From Wenzhouxiangella sp. AB-CW3 (GTDB taxonomy: Bacteria > Pseudomonadota > Gammaproteobacteria > Xanthomonadales > Wenzhouxiangellaceae), in the NCBI RefSeq assembly GCF_014725735.1, contig NZ_CP061368.1, positions 635,225-699,224 of the forward strand: a stretch of 64,000 bases of DNA, written 5' to 3'. The notes beneath the pieces are model-generated. The model saw only the letters and a list, made by a program, of their open reading frames with translations. It searched no databases and was not told where the DNA came from. The position numbers and the translations under genes are program-made. Within the stretch, counting starts at the first letter, position 1, and each line of letters begins with the position of its first letter. Positions 41,794-50,579 of this stretch are shown here, in pieces.

Positions 41794-41830
41794 CTCGATC
41801 ATGGCGCAGGCCTTTCGGCTACCCGCCCCG

Positions 41831-43867
41831 TCAATTCCCCAACAGCGGGGCGATCACGAGGCTGACGATGGCCATCACGTTGATGAGGATGTTCATCGAC
41901 GGGCCCGAGGTGTCCTTGAGCGGGTCACCCACGGTGTCGCCGACCACATTCGCCTTGTGGGCTTCCGAGCCCTTGCCGCCGAAGTGTCCTTCCTCGACGT
42001 GCTTCTTGGCGTTGTCCCAGGCACCGCCGGCGTTGGCCATGGTCAGCGCCAGCAGCACACAGCCCAGCAGGCCACCGCCGAGCATGCCGCCCAGCGCTTC
42101 CGGGCCCATGCCGAAGCCGACCACGACCGGGCCGAGCACGGCCAGGGCGGCGGGCAGAAGCATGCGCTTGATGGCCGAGGTGGTGGCGATGTCGACACAG
42201 CGCGCGGCATCCGGCTCGGCCTTGCCCTCTAGCAGGCCGGGGATTTCGCGGAACTGGCGACGGATTTCCTGGATCATTTCGAAGGCGGCGTTGCCGACCG
42301 CGGTCATGGTGATCGAGGAGACCAGGAAGGGGAAGATGCCGCCAATGAACATGCCGATCAGGACATCCGGGTTGGAGATGTTGAGCTGGAAGTCCGGCAG
42401 GCGGTGGCTGACCTCGGCGATGTAGGCGGTAATCAGCGTCAGCGCGGCCAGCGCGGCGGCGCCGATGGCAAAGCCCTTGCCGATGGCCGCGGTGGTGTTG
42501 CCGAGCACGTCCAGGCCGTCGGTGATCTTGCGGGTGTCCTCGCCCAGGCCGGCCATCTCGGCGATGCCGCCGGCGTTGTCGGCGACCGGACCGTAGGCGT
42601 CGATGGCCATGGTGAAGCCGACGGTGGCCAGCATGGACACGGCGGCGATGCCGACGCCGTAGAGTTCGGCCTGGCTGTTGGCGATGAAGATCATGGCGCA
42701 GATGGTCAGGATCGGAATGACCACTGACTGCATGCCCACCGACAGGCCGGAAATGATGACCGTGGCCGAGCCGGTTTCACCGGAGCGGGCGATGTCGCGC
42801 ACCGGCTTGCCCGAGGTGTAGTACTCGGTCGACAGGCCAATGATCACGCCGCCGACCGAGCCGACCAGGGTGGCGAACCAGACATTGGCACCGACATCGA
42901 TGGCCTGCATCAGGAAGTAGGCCAGGATGACGAAGCCGATGGAGGCGGCGAAGGTGCCGATGCGCAGTGCCACCTGCGGCGACTTGCCGGAGGCCAGACG
43001 CACGATAACAATCGCGGCTATCGAGCAGACCAGGCCCAGTGCGGCCAGCAGCAGCGGCAGGCTCATCAGGCTGGCGCCGGGAATCTCGGTGCCGGCCAGG
43101 TTGACCATGGCGCCGTCGCCGCCGGCCTGCAGCACCATCACGGTGGCCAGGGCCACGGTGGCGATCATCGCGCCACAGTAGGATTCGAACAGGTCCGAGC
43201 CCATGCCGGCCACGTCGCCGACATTGTCACCGACGTTATCGGCAATCACGCCGGGGTTGCGCGGGTCGTCTTCGGGAATGCCGGCCTCGACCTTGCCGAC
43301 CAGGTCGGCGCCGACGTCGGCCGACTTGGTGAAGATGCCGCCGCCGACACGATAGAACAGTGCGACTACACCGGCACCCATGGCAAAGCCGTGGATATTG
43401 TGCGCGGTCTGCGGATCGGTGCCGAAGACCAGGTAGAGCGAACCGAGCCCGACCAGGCCCAGCGAGGCCAGCACCAGGCCCATGACCGAGCCGCCGAAGA
43501 ACGAGACGGTCAGCGCCTTGTCCTGACCGAAGTCATGTGCCGCGGTGGTGGTCCGCACGTTGGCGCGGGTGGTGGCCATCATGCCGAAGAAACCGGCGGC
43601 CGCCGAGCAGATGGCCCCGACCAGGAACGAGACCGCGGTCTCGATACCCAGGTCTGACACGGCAAGCGCGACGAAAATGACCGCCACCGAAATGCCGATC
43701 AGGATCAGTTCACGCTTCATGAAGGCCATCGCGCCCTGCTGGATGAGCTTGGCAATCTGGGCGGGCTTGCCCTCCATCACCGGATACCGCATCACGATGC
43801 GGAAGATGATGAAGGCCACGATCAGGCCCACAACCCCGAGAATCGGGGGGATCATCATTTGATTCAT
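41831..43867 (-). CDS. hppA: Membrane-bound proton (or sodium)-pumping pyrophosphatase
   Basis: A 678-residue integral-membrane pyrophosphatase with about 16 helices, coupling PPi hydrolysis to cation export. The substrate-binding signature is present ([20 protein letters not shown] and the DNVGDNVGD block), as is the C-terminal [10 protein letters not shown]-type motif with lysines and aspartates. At the K+-dependence position it reads [10 protein letters not shown] (Ala), the K+-dependent subfamily; K+-independent enzymes have Lys there. Whether H+ or Na+ is pumped cannot be decided by eye. A hairpin terminator follows. A soluble pyrophosphatase gene lies 1.3 kb away. Confidence 0.94.
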   Translation of the reverse strand: MNQMMIPPILGVVGLIVAFIIFRIVMRYPVMEGKPAQIAKLIQQGAMAFMKRELILIGISVAVIFVALAVSDLGIETAVSFLVGAICSAAAGFFGMMATTRANVRTTTAAHDFGQDKALTVSFFGGSVMGLVLASLGLVGLGSLYLVFGTDPQTAHNIHGFAMGAGVVALFYRVGGGIFTKSADVGADLVGKVEAGIPEDDPRNPGVIADNVGDNVGDVAGMGSDLFESYCGAMIATVALATVMVLQAGGDGAMVNLAGTEIPGASLMSLPLLLAALGLVCSIAAIVIVRLASGKSPQVALRIGTFAASIGFVILAYFLMQAIDVGANVWFATLVGSVGGVIIGLSTEYYTSGKPVRDIARSGETGSATVIISGLSVGMQSVVIPILTICAMIFIANSQAELYGVGIAAVSMLATVGFTMAIDAYGPVADNAGGIAEMAGLGEDTRKITDGLDVLGNTTAAIGKGFAIGAAALAALTLITAYIAEVSHRLPDFQLNISNPDVLIGMFIGGIFPFLVSSITMTAVGNAAFEMIQEIRRQFREIPGLLEGKAEPDAARCVDIATTSAIKRMLLPAALAVLGPVVVGFGMGPEALGGMLGGGLLGCVLLALTMANAGGAWDNAKKHVEEGHFGGKGSEAHKANVVGDTVGDPLKDTSGPSMNILINVMAIVSLVIAPLLGN

Positions 43868-44060
43868 GTTGTCTCCCACTTTATATGTATGAGTGTTTTT
43901 CTGGCTGCTTACTGTTCGAGAATCCGACTCGGCAGTGCGGTTGGTCGCACACTAACAGATTCGAAAAATCGAGTAATTGTAGCGATTCGCCAGGGAGACG
44001 TAAAATGATAGGCGGGAGGCGGGCGAGGTCAGGCGTCAGGCTGCGGTAGAACTCCCCGTC

Positions 44061-44420
44061 TCACCCCTCACCGGCATACACACAGCCCGAAGTGCAGGTT
44101 TCCTGGACGACGATCTGGCTCAGCCCGGGCAGGTCGGGGTGCAGGCGTTGCCAGATCCAGCGGGCGAGGTTCTCGCTGGTCGGGTTTTCCAGGCCCTCGA
44201 TGTCGTTCAGGCAGTGGTGGTCGAGCTGGTCGTAGACGGGCTGGAAGGCACGCTTGAGCTCCGCGAAGTCCATGACCCAGCCCGTGTGCGGGTCAATCGG
44301 CCCTTCGACATGGACTTCGACTCGGAAGGAGTGTCCGTGCATGCGCCGGCATTTGTGGTCCGCGGGAACATTCGGCAGGAAATGCGCCGCCTCGATCTGG
44401 AAGACTTTGAACAGTTTCAT
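44061..44420 (-). CDS. queD: 6-carboxytetrahydropterin synthase
   Basis: A ~119-residue enzyme of the PTPS/QueD family, the second step from GTP towards queuosine: dihydroneopterin triphosphate to 6-carboxytetrahydropterin. Zinc ligands are His in AAHFLP and the HGH of RRMHGHSF, with the catalytic Cys in [16 protein letters not shown] and [11 protein letters not shown] complete the signature, and the C-terminal [11 protein letters not shown] holds the usual Glu. ATG 44420 (MKLFKVF) gives the family-standard N-terminus. The gene stands alone; queC and queE are not in the window. Confidence 0.93.
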   Translation of the reverse strand: MKLFKVFQIEAAHFLPNVPADHKCRRMHGHSFRVEVHVEGPIDPHTGWVMDFAELKRAFQPVYDQLDHHCLNDIEGLENPTSENLARWIWQRLHPDLPGLSQIVVQETCTSGCVYAGEG

Positions 44421-44596
44421 GGACGCCATTGTATCGCTTCATGCCGGGTCCGAGAGGGGGTGGGGCGTGTCCTGCGACTGATTCAATTCAGCCTGTTATA
44501 CTGACGCGGGCCTCGGCCCGGACACATGGGCGAGGCTGTCGGTGTCTGTTCGGGGGAGCCTTCACCGACTGCCACTAGTATTGAAGGGAGACTTGA

Positions 44597-45103
44597 ATGG
44601 CGGATGTCGTTGTCACGCTGTCCTTGAAGCGAAAGTCCGGGATCCTGGCCGCCGCGGTATCGTCGCTGGCTCGAAACGGGCTTGAGTTCCAGACCCATCG
44701 TTTTGTCGATTCCGATGCAGGGGAAGAACTGCAGGTGGAATTGAATGCCGAGGGTGAAGTGGGGGATGTCAACGGATTGATCGAAACACTCGAGCGTATC
44801 CGCGGCGTTGACAGTGTGGTCGATATCGACTCCGACGGCCAGTCCTTGCTGCATGCTCCCGAACCGGAACCGGAACCGGAACCGGAACCGGAGCCCGAGC
44901 CCGAGCCCGAGCCCGTTGCCGATGCCTCTGACGAGGATGCCGAACAGACGGATGGACCGGGCGGCGAAACGTCCGAGCCGGCGTCTTCAGCCGGCGACGA
45001 AAAGGGCAATACGGACTCGCGCAGTCAATCAGGGCGATCGGATGATTCCGGCAAGAACCCCCGGCGACGCTCCATGATGCGTCGTCGACGGCGATTTACC
45101 TGA
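44597..45103 (+). CDS. ACT-like domain protein with Glu-Pro repeat
   Basis: A 168-residue protein. The first ~75 residues have an ACT-like beta-alpha-beta-beta-alpha-beta pattern (VVVTLSLKRKSGILAAAVSS, then LQVELNAEGEVGDVNGLIET and a closing VDSVVDIDSD). A run of about nine Pro-Glu pairs follows (about 89-107), encoded by an in-frame hexanucleotide repeat. After it come an acidic, disordered stretch and a very basic end (PRRRSMMRRRRRF). The ACT-like unit suggests small-ligand sensing; the basic tail suggests nucleic acid or membrane contact. Function unknown. Confidence 0.7.
   Translation: MADVVVTLSLKRKSGILAAAVSSLARNGLEFQTHRFVDSDAGEELQVELNAEGEVGDVNGLIETLERIRGVDSVVDIDSDGQSLLHAPEPEPEPEPEPEPEPEPEPVADASDEDAEQTDGPGGETSEPASSAGDEKGNTDSRSQSGRSDDSGKNPRRRSMMRRRRRFT
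44858..44916 (+). repeat. In-frame hexanucleotide microsatellite (Pro-Glu repeat)
   Basis: Tandem CCGGAA units are followed by tandem CCCGAG units, all in frame and encoding (Pro-Glu)n. Gain or loss of a unit changes the protein by two residues without a frameshift, so length should vary between strains but not switch the gene off. Confidence 0.85.
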
Positions 45104-45204
45104 AGATTGGTTGAAGGCGACCAAAGTCGCAGGCATATCGGCCGTGCTCGCTGCCCGGGACCCGCTATAATTGCGCTTTTACCGCGAGCACGGAACCCAA
45201 GCGC

Positions 45205-45738
45205 ATGAAAGTCAACGACATCGCCCCCGGCGTCAATCCGCCGGATGATTTCAACGCCATCATCGAAATCCCCCTGGATGGAACGCCCGTCAAGTACGAG
45301 GTGGACAAGGACACCGGCGCGATTCTCGTCAATCGCCTGCTCGCCACTTCCATGCGGTACCCGTGCAACTACGGTTTTGTCCCCAATACTCTGGCCGAGG
45401 ATGGAGATCCGCTTGATGTGATGGTGTTGATCCGGGTGCCCCTGCTGCCCGGTTCGGTTATCCGCTGCCGGCCGATCGGTTTCCTGGAAATGAGCGACGA
45501 GGCCGGTCGCGATGTCAAGATCGCCGCACTGCCGGTCGAACAGGTCAGTCCGCTGCACGAAGACATCACCTCGGTCGACGATCTGGCCCGCTTCAGCCGC
45601 CGCCAGATCCGCCACTTCTTTACCCACTACAAGGATCTGGAATACGGCAAATGGGTCGAGGTGCTGGGCTGGCACGGTCCCGATGCCGCGCGCGAGGAAA
45701 TCCTCAAGTCCATCGAGGCCTTCAAGAACAACGGTTGA
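45205..45738 (+). CDS. ppa: Inorganic pyrophosphatase (family I)
   Basis: A 177-residue cytoplasmic enzyme hydrolysing PPi to two phosphates. The family signature EDGDPLDVMVL with its aspartates is present, along with the active-site KYEVDKDTG region, MRYPCNYGFVPNT and a C-terminal HYKDLEYGKWVEV. Length equals the E. coli enzyme. It coexists in this window with a membrane pyrophosphatase, so PPi can be either dissipated or used for ion pumping. Convergent with the methyltransferase gene downstream, 7 bp apart. Confidence 0.96.
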   Translation: MKVNDIAPGVNPPDDFNAIIEIPLDGTPVKYEVDKDTGAILVNRLLATSMRYPCNYGFVPNTLAEDGDPLDVMVLIRVPLLPGSVIRCRPIGFLEMSDEAGRDVKIAALPVEQVSPLHEDITSVDDLARFSRRQIRHFFTHYKDLEYGKWVEVLGWHGPDAAREEILKSIEAFKNNG

Positions 45739-45745
45739 TCCAGCT

Positions 45746-46942
45746 TCACCGAGTACCGCCCGGTGTGCCGAGCGGGCCGGCATACAACAGCGCCGGCGGG
45801 TCCAGCCTGCCGCGAGCGCTGACGGTGAGGTAGGGCTCCGTGCCCCCTGCCGGCAGCGGCATGGCGCATGACCAGCCGCAGTGGGCCAGCTCAGGCTTTC
45901 CCAGCACGCTTGCCACTTCCGGGCGTGCTTCGCCGGTCGTGATGAAGCGTGACTGTTCGCCAAGACTGATTTCGACACCCTCGATGACGTCGCCGTCCAT
46001 GGAGGCAGCCCAGCCGTGCAGGTGCAAGTTGCCGTCGGCCTGGATGCGGCAGCCGTCGACCCAGCCGCGCAACCCGTGGCGAAGCTCAGTCATCGAGTCC
46101 GGCACCCGGCGTCCGTCGCGGCCGATCATGTAGACATCCTGCTCGTAGGCAATCAGGCGTGGAAAGCGCCGGTAGGCCCGGTCGTGGCCGGTGGCCTGTT
46201 CCAGTGCCCGGCGCACGAAGCATTCGTTGACGAAACTGGTGCCATAGATGGTCGGGCTGAGGTCGGCATTCTCGCTGCCTTCGATATAGAGCAGGCCGGA
46301 ATCGGGTAGCTCCATGTCCTCGGGCAGCAGCGCTTCGTCATGGACGGTGAAGCACAGGATGCCGTCGTCGCTGAGCAGAGCGTGCAACCGGTTCAGCCAG
46401 CGCACGAACAGCTCTTCGGGCAGGTGAGAGAACAGCGAGGCGACCCAGATCATGTCGTAGCGCTGATCGGGCTGAAAGTCTTCCGGGGCTTCGGTCGACT
46501 GCCAGGCCCGAATGCCGCAACGGTGTTGCACGTGACTGACGGCTTCCGGCATGATCTCGGCGGCCTGGATGTTGTCGTGCGGCAGGGCATGGACCAGGAA
46601 GTTGAGCAGACGGCCGTAGCCGCACGCAAAGTCGAGAAATTTCAATTGATCGCGGCCGACCGGATGATGACGGATGATCTGCTCGGCAGCATGAAATTGT
46701 TGCAGGGCAATGGCGAAGTACTGGCTAACCGACAGCCCGGCATCGCCGAGGTGCCTGAGCGAGTGGGAGAGCATCTGGCAGCGCGGGTGAAGGTCGGTGT
46801 CAATCTCGTCGACACTGACCGAACGCGGCAGTTCGCCAAGGTGGTGACGCAGGGTTGCGGCCAGTTGCGGGAGTTGGAGCTGGCGGCGGGCTTCTCGGAC
46901 CAGCTCGGCAGGGATTTCCGTATTCACGACGCGGCAGGGCAT
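45746..46942 (-). CDS. SAM-dependent methyltransferase with C-terminal accessory domain
   Basis: A 398-residue class I methyltransferase. A helical N-terminus (about 1-95) precedes the Rossmann core (about 100-280) with motif I LDFACGYGRLLNFLVHALP, an acidic end to strand 2 (AAEIMPEAV), and WVASLFSHLPEELFVRWL. The last ~110 residues (RGWVDGCRI, LHLHGWAASMDGDVIEGVEI) form a separate beta-rich domain, reminiscent of parts attached to surface-carbohydrate enzymes. Substrate unknown. It is divergent from a second methyltransferase with matching core motifs at 47035-47910; the two look like paralogues. Confidence 0.8.
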   Translation of the reverse strand: MPCRVVNTEIPAELVREARRQLQLPQLAATLRHHLGELPRSVSVDEIDTDLHPRCQMLSHSLRHLGDAGLSVSQYFAIALQQFHAAEQIIRHHPVGRDQLKFLDFACGYGRLLNFLVHALPHDNIQAAEIMPEAVSHVQHRCGIRAWQSTEAPEDFQPDQRYDMIWVASLFSHLPEELFVRWLNRLHALLSDDGILCFTVHDEALLPEDMELPDSGLLYIEGSENADLSPTIYGTSFVNECFVRRALEQATGHDRAYRRFPRLIAYEQDVYMIGRDGRRVPDSMTELRHGLRGWVDGCRIQADGNLHLHGWAASMDGDVIEGVEISLGEQSRFITTGEARPEVASVLGKPELAHCGWSCAMPLPAGGTEPYLTVSARGRLDPPALLYAGPLGTPGGTR

Positions 46943-47034
46943 CCGGTAATGACAGGCGCGGGATGATACCATTGCCGGCCCCGCCGGCACCCGCCCGGGT
47001 CGCCGGCCAGACCGTGGTGAGGAAAGACCAGTTC

Positions 47035-47910
47035 ATGAGTGAAGCACCTGCATTCAGCGCCGAGATTCAGCGCGCCCGCGAGCTCGAATCAAACGACCCG
47101 GATGAGGCCGGACGCCTCTACATGAGCGTGCTGGAGCGAGACCCGGGCAATCTCGAAGCCAGCAACGCGCTGGAACGCCTGCACGACCCGCGCCGCTACA
47201 GCGCCTGGATGCGCATCAACTGCATGATTGACCCCAGGGACGATATTTTCCGTTTTATCGGCACCGGGCCCTACAGTCACAATCCGATTCGTGACTACCT
47301 GGCCGACGGTTGGCGTACCCTGAGCGAGCTGATGGTGGTGATGGACAAGCTCGATCGGCCATTAACCCGGGTATCCAGTTTTCTGGAGTTTGCCAGCGGT
47401 TACGGTCGTTTCACTCGGCACCTGGTCAAGGTGCTGCCGGGAAAGGTTGCCTGTTCCGACGTCATGCCGGGGGCCATGGAATTCGCCCGTGAACAGTTTG
47501 GCGTCGAGGCCTTCTATTCCTCGTTCGAGCCGGAAGAAATCGAGTTCCCGCGCCGTTACGAAGTGGTCTTCGTTCTGTCTCTGTTGACCCATCTGCCAAT
47601 CGAGGTCTGGGGGCGCTGGCTGAAGGCCTGGGCCGGGGCGGTGGCGCCTGGCGGGGTGCTGATCTTCACGGTGCACAACGAGGATGTGCTGCGAAACCAG
47701 CTCGGTGTTGAGTTTGATGAGACCGGATACAGTTTCCTGCCCAGCAGCGAATCGCCGTCGCTGGAAGCCAACCAGTACGGCACCAGCCTGGCGACCGCCA
47801 GCGTCGTGGCCGAGCAGATTCGCCTGGCCTTGGGCACGGACCCGGTGCTGTGGGAGGAGTGCGCTTTCTGGGTCGGTCACGACGCCATCGCCATCCGGCC
47901 GCACGGCTGA
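47035..47910 (+). CDS. SAM-dependent methyltransferase
   Basis: A 291-residue class I methyltransferase. After a short TPR-like helical N-terminus (residues 1-60: RARELESNDPDEAGRLYMSV) and a linker, the core has LEFASGYGRFTRHLVKVLP, CSDVMPGAMEFA and VVFVLSLLTHLPIEVWGRWL. These blocks mirror those of the divergent gene at 45746-46942. ATG 47035 has a good GAGGAAAG site; the frame upstream overlaps the other gene and is ignored. The acceptor is unknown; a role in modifying glycans or small molecules is a guess from similar architectures. Confidence 0.8.
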   Translation: MSEAPAFSAEIQRARELESNDPDEAGRLYMSVLERDPGNLEASNALERLHDPRRYSAWMRINCMIDPRDDIFRFIGTGPYSHNPIRDYLADGWRTLSELMVVMDKLDRPLTRVSSFLEFASGYGRFTRHLVKVLPGKVACSDVMPGAMEFAREQFGVEAFYSSFEPEEIEFPRRYEVVFVLSLLTHLPIEVWGRWLKAWAGAVAPGGVLIFTVHNEDVLRNQLGVEFDETGYSFLPSSESPSLEANQYGTSLATASVVAEQIRLALGTDPVLWEECAFWVGHDAIAIRPHG

Positions 47911-47921
47911 TCGTCAGGTAC

Positions 47922-48857
47922 TCAGTCTGGCGATGAGCCGCCGTTTCCAGCTCGACAATAGCTGAGCAGTACCCAGTCTTCCCGATGGTCTTTCCGCTGC
48001 GGCCTCAGGTGTTCGCGGTAGCGAGCCTCCACGTCCGCAGCCTGAGCTTCGAGTATGCCCGACAGCGCTATTTGGCCAGCGGGTGCGACGGCATCGCAAA
48101 GCCGTGCAGACAGTTCGATCAACGGACCGGCCAGGATATTGGCGACAACGACTCCGGCCCGTTCGGCCAGCGCCTGCTCCGCCTCCGGGGTGTTGGGCAG
48201 CGCGGTGACGATGCGTGGGGCGACCCCGTTGCGCCGGGCATTGTCTAGTGTGGCGGTCAGGGCCTGCGGATCGTGATCGATGGCCACCACGCGTTCGGCG
48301 CCCTTGAGCGCGCAGGCAATGGCCAGGATGCCCGAGCCACAGCCGTAGTCTATAACCTGTTTTCCGCCGAAGTCCTGCTGGTCGATCCACTCCAGGCACA
48401 GGGCGGTGGTCGGGTGCGTGCCGCTGCCAAAGGCCAGGCCGGGATCGAGGCGGATGACCACCGGCCAGTCCGGTTCGGGCTCGATATGCCAGGGGCAGAT
48501 CCACAGGTCGCGACCGAATCGCATGGGCTGGAATCGGTCCATCCAGGCTCGCTCCCAGTCCTGGTCGGCCAGTGTATCGAAGGCCACGGCGTCGGCCGAT
48601 TGCACCAGGCCGGCCCCGTGCAGCCGTTCGCTGATAGCGGCCCGGTCGAGATCGTGCGAGAACAGACCACGCACCAGCACCTGTGGCCACAGCGGCGTCT
48701 CACCGGGATCCGGTTCGTGGACCGGGTGGTCGGCGGCATCGAGCAGGGTGACCGAGGCCGCCCCAGAGGCAAACAGTTCCTCCTCGGCGGCCTCGGCCAT
48801 TCCGGCAGCGACCCGGATGGTGAGCTGGATCCAGCCATCGTCGGTGGCCTGATTCAT
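47922..48857 (-). CDS. prmA: Ribosomal protein L11 methyltransferase
   Basis: A 311-residue enzyme that trimethylates ribosomal protein L11. The N-terminal substrate-binding domain (about 1-65) opens with WIQLTIRVAAGMAEAAEEEL. The catalytic domain has the PrmA signature DPGLAFGSGTHPTT, motif I VIDYGCGSGILAIACALKGA, AIDHDPQAL and NILAGPLIEL. Length is close to the usual 293-300. It converges with the methyltransferase gene at 47035 and lies downstream of the DUF4438 gene on the same strand, separated by 9 bp. Confidence 0.95.
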   Translation of the reverse strand: MNQATDDGWIQLTIRVAAGMAEAAEEELFASGAASVTLLDAADHPVHEPDPGETPLWPQVLVRGLFSHDLDRAAISERLHGAGLVQSADAVAFDTLADQDWERAWMDRFQPMRFGRDLWICPWHIEPEPDWPVVIRLDPGLAFGSGTHPTTALCLEWIDQQDFGGKQVIDYGCGSGILAIACALKGAERVVAIDHDPQALTATLDNARRNGVAPRIVTALPNTPEAEQALAERAGVVVANILAGPLIELSARLCDAVAPAGQIALSGILEAQAADVEARYREHLRPQRKDHREDWVLLSYCRAGNGGSSPD

Positions 48858-48866
48858 GGCTGGTTT

Positions 48867-49832
48867 CTAAGGAATCTCGAGCAGTGACTTGAGGTTGGCC
48901 TCGGCGTCCTCGACCAGCTCGATGTTGCCTGACGGCGAGGTGAACAGCGTGGTCACGCCGGGGCCGTGGCCGGCGGTCATGGTCTTGCCGTGAACCACCA
49001 CGCCCACCGAAATCGCGCCGCCCAGCCAGGTGCGGCCGTGGGAGTGGTCGGCATCGCTGATGGCGACGATATCGCCGAAGCGCAGGCTGTTCAGGTTATG
49101 GCGCTCGTTGACGTCGTCGTCGAACATCTGGATGTCGTAGTCGCCGGTGTAGACGTGATCGCGACCCAGGCCAGAGCCCATGATCTTGGCCGGAATGACG
49201 TGGGTGACCGGAACTCGCAGACGACCTTCGGCGGTGACGCCGGCGCCGTTGGCGTTGAGGGCCTCGATGAGATCGGGGCTGGCATTGAATACGCGCACAT
49301 CCTCGACGTTGGTCAGGCGCATGCCGCCACCGACCGTGCGCACCTGCATGCGATCACCAATGACCAGATGGTCATAGACCTCCGGAGCGAAATCGACCAT
49401 GACATGCTCCACGCCGCCATGCTTGCCGATCACCCAGCCGGTCTCGCCGGTCGCTTCGCCGGAGACGATTCGCACCTGGTTGCCGATCATCGACAGGGCG
49501 TTCAGCGCACGGTTGTCATTGCCGGTGCGGGAACGGTCGGAACCGAGGTTGTAGATGCTCACGGCCGGTTCGACGTGATTGCCGGCCATGTCCACCGCCG
49601 AGTCGCCGGTACGGTAGTTGTAGGTGATCGAGCCGGTGCCGGGGACCATGGCAACCGAGCCATCGGCCTTGACCCGGTAGATCGACTCGCGCATGGCCGG
49701 CTGCGAGATCTCGCCGATCACGGCCTGCTCGACCAGTGCCTCGGCGTTGAACTCGATGGGTTGCAATTCGGCGACCGCAACCAGCGGCAGGGCGAGCAGC
49801 AGGGTGGTTAGAGCGGTTAGGATCTTGCGCAT
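48867..49832 (-). CDS. Exported DUF4438-family protein
   Basis: A 321-residue protein with a clear signal peptide (MRKILTALTTLLLALPLVAVA, predicted cut near AVA-EL), so periplasmic. The mature part matches DUF4438: GTGSITYNYRTGDSAVDMAG, GNQVRIVSGEATG, KHGGVEHVMVDF, IPAKIMGSGLGR and SHGRTWLGGAISVGVVVHG. A structure from Thermotoga is known for this family but its function is not. ATG 49832 is chosen as the start of the signal peptide. prmA follows 9 bp downstream. Confidence 0.85.
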   Translation of the reverse strand: MRKILTALTTLLLALPLVAVAELQPIEFNAEALVEQAVIGEISQPAMRESIYRVKADGSVAMVPGTGSITYNYRTGDSAVDMAGNHVEPAVSIYNLGSDRSRTGNDNRALNALSMIGNQVRIVSGEATGETGWVIGKHGGVEHVMVDFAPEVYDHLVIGDRMQVRTVGGGMRLTNVEDVRVFNASPDLIEALNANGAGVTAEGRLRVPVTHVIPAKIMGSGLGRDHVYTGDYDIQMFDDDVNERHNLNSLRFGDIVAISDADHSHGRTWLGGAISVGVVVHGKTMTAGHGPGVTTLFTSPSGNIELVEDAEANLKSLLEIP

Positions 49833-49909
49833 GGCTGAATACCTGATGATTGGACCAGCAGCGATGTTAAATGAAACGGCCATGCCAGGTCATCTCCACC
49901 GCCCCCGAC

Positions 49910-49944
49910 ACCTGAAACCTAGAACCTCGAACCTCAAACCTCAG
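49910..49944. repeat. Array of five 7-bp repeats (locus 5)
   Basis: Five consecutive heptads of consensus ACCTCRA (ACCTGAA, ACCTAGA, ACCTCGA, ACCTCAA, ACCTCAG). The last one supplies the stop codon of the reverse-strand membrane protein gene at 49941-50579. No clear TGGCCA hairpin or inverted partner array was found here. Confidence 0.75.
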
Positions 49945-50579
49945 TAAGGCCAGGGATGCAGATCCTCGGCCAGAATCGCGATGGCCTCGGCCACGCTGTG
50001 ATCGGTCATCAGCGGCGCGGCCAGGATCATGACCAGCAAGATGGCGATCGAGCCCATGGTCAGCCAGTCGCCGATGCTCCAGCGCTGGCGCCAGGGCCGC
50101 GGGGGTATGTCCCGCTTCTGCGGCGTCTGGACCGAGTCCTTGCCGTTGTTGCCCAGTGCTGCCTTGGCCGCCAGTGCCGCCTCGTCGGTGGCCAGCAGCA
50201 CACCGCGGATGGTGCGTTGCCAGGCCACGAAGCGGGCCGTGGCCTGTGCGCCGGTGCGCGCGGCCGCACTCAGGCCGGCGATGCCGAACAGCAGGTCGAT
50301 GTAGAGGCCCAGCCACAGCGCGGCGAGTACCAGCGCAATATCGAGCTTGATGTGCCAGAGCGTGCGCCCAAGCCGCCGGTCATCGACGCCATTGCGGCCT
50401 AGTGCCCAGTATTCGATGATTCCGTGGGCGGCGACCACCGCGGCCAGCCAGAACATGGAGATGGCCATCGACAGCACCAGCGCCAGGGTGATGTAGAGAA
50501 TGGTAAAAGTGGCGCGATTGTCGTGATCAACCAGCCACTGCCGTGCGCGAGCCAGTCGCCTTCGCCTGGCATAGTTCAT
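49941..50579 (-). CDS. Hypothetical inner-membrane protein (212 aa)
   Basis: A 212-residue protein with four predicted spans (ATFTILYITLALVLSMAISM, AAVVAAHGIIEY, IALVLAALWLGLYIDLLFGI and a C-terminal WLTMGSIAILLVMILAAPLM). The region between spans 3 and 4 is basic and hydrophilic (QTPQKRDIPPRPWRQR). No family recognised. Its ATG overlaps the rsmE stop (ATGA), so it is translated with rsmE. ATG 50579 is used although the frame continues upstream inside rsmE. Confidence 0.65.
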   Translation of the reverse strand: MNYARRRRLARARQWLVDHDNRATFTILYITLALVLSMAISMFWLAAVVAAHGIIEYWALGRNGVDDRRLGRTLWHIKLDIALVLAALWLGLYIDLLFGIAGLSAAARTGAQATARFVAWQRTIRGVLLATDEAALAAKAALGNNGKDSVQTPQKRDIPPRPWRQRWSIGDWLTMGSIAILLVMILAAPLMTDHSVAEAIAILAEDLHPWPY

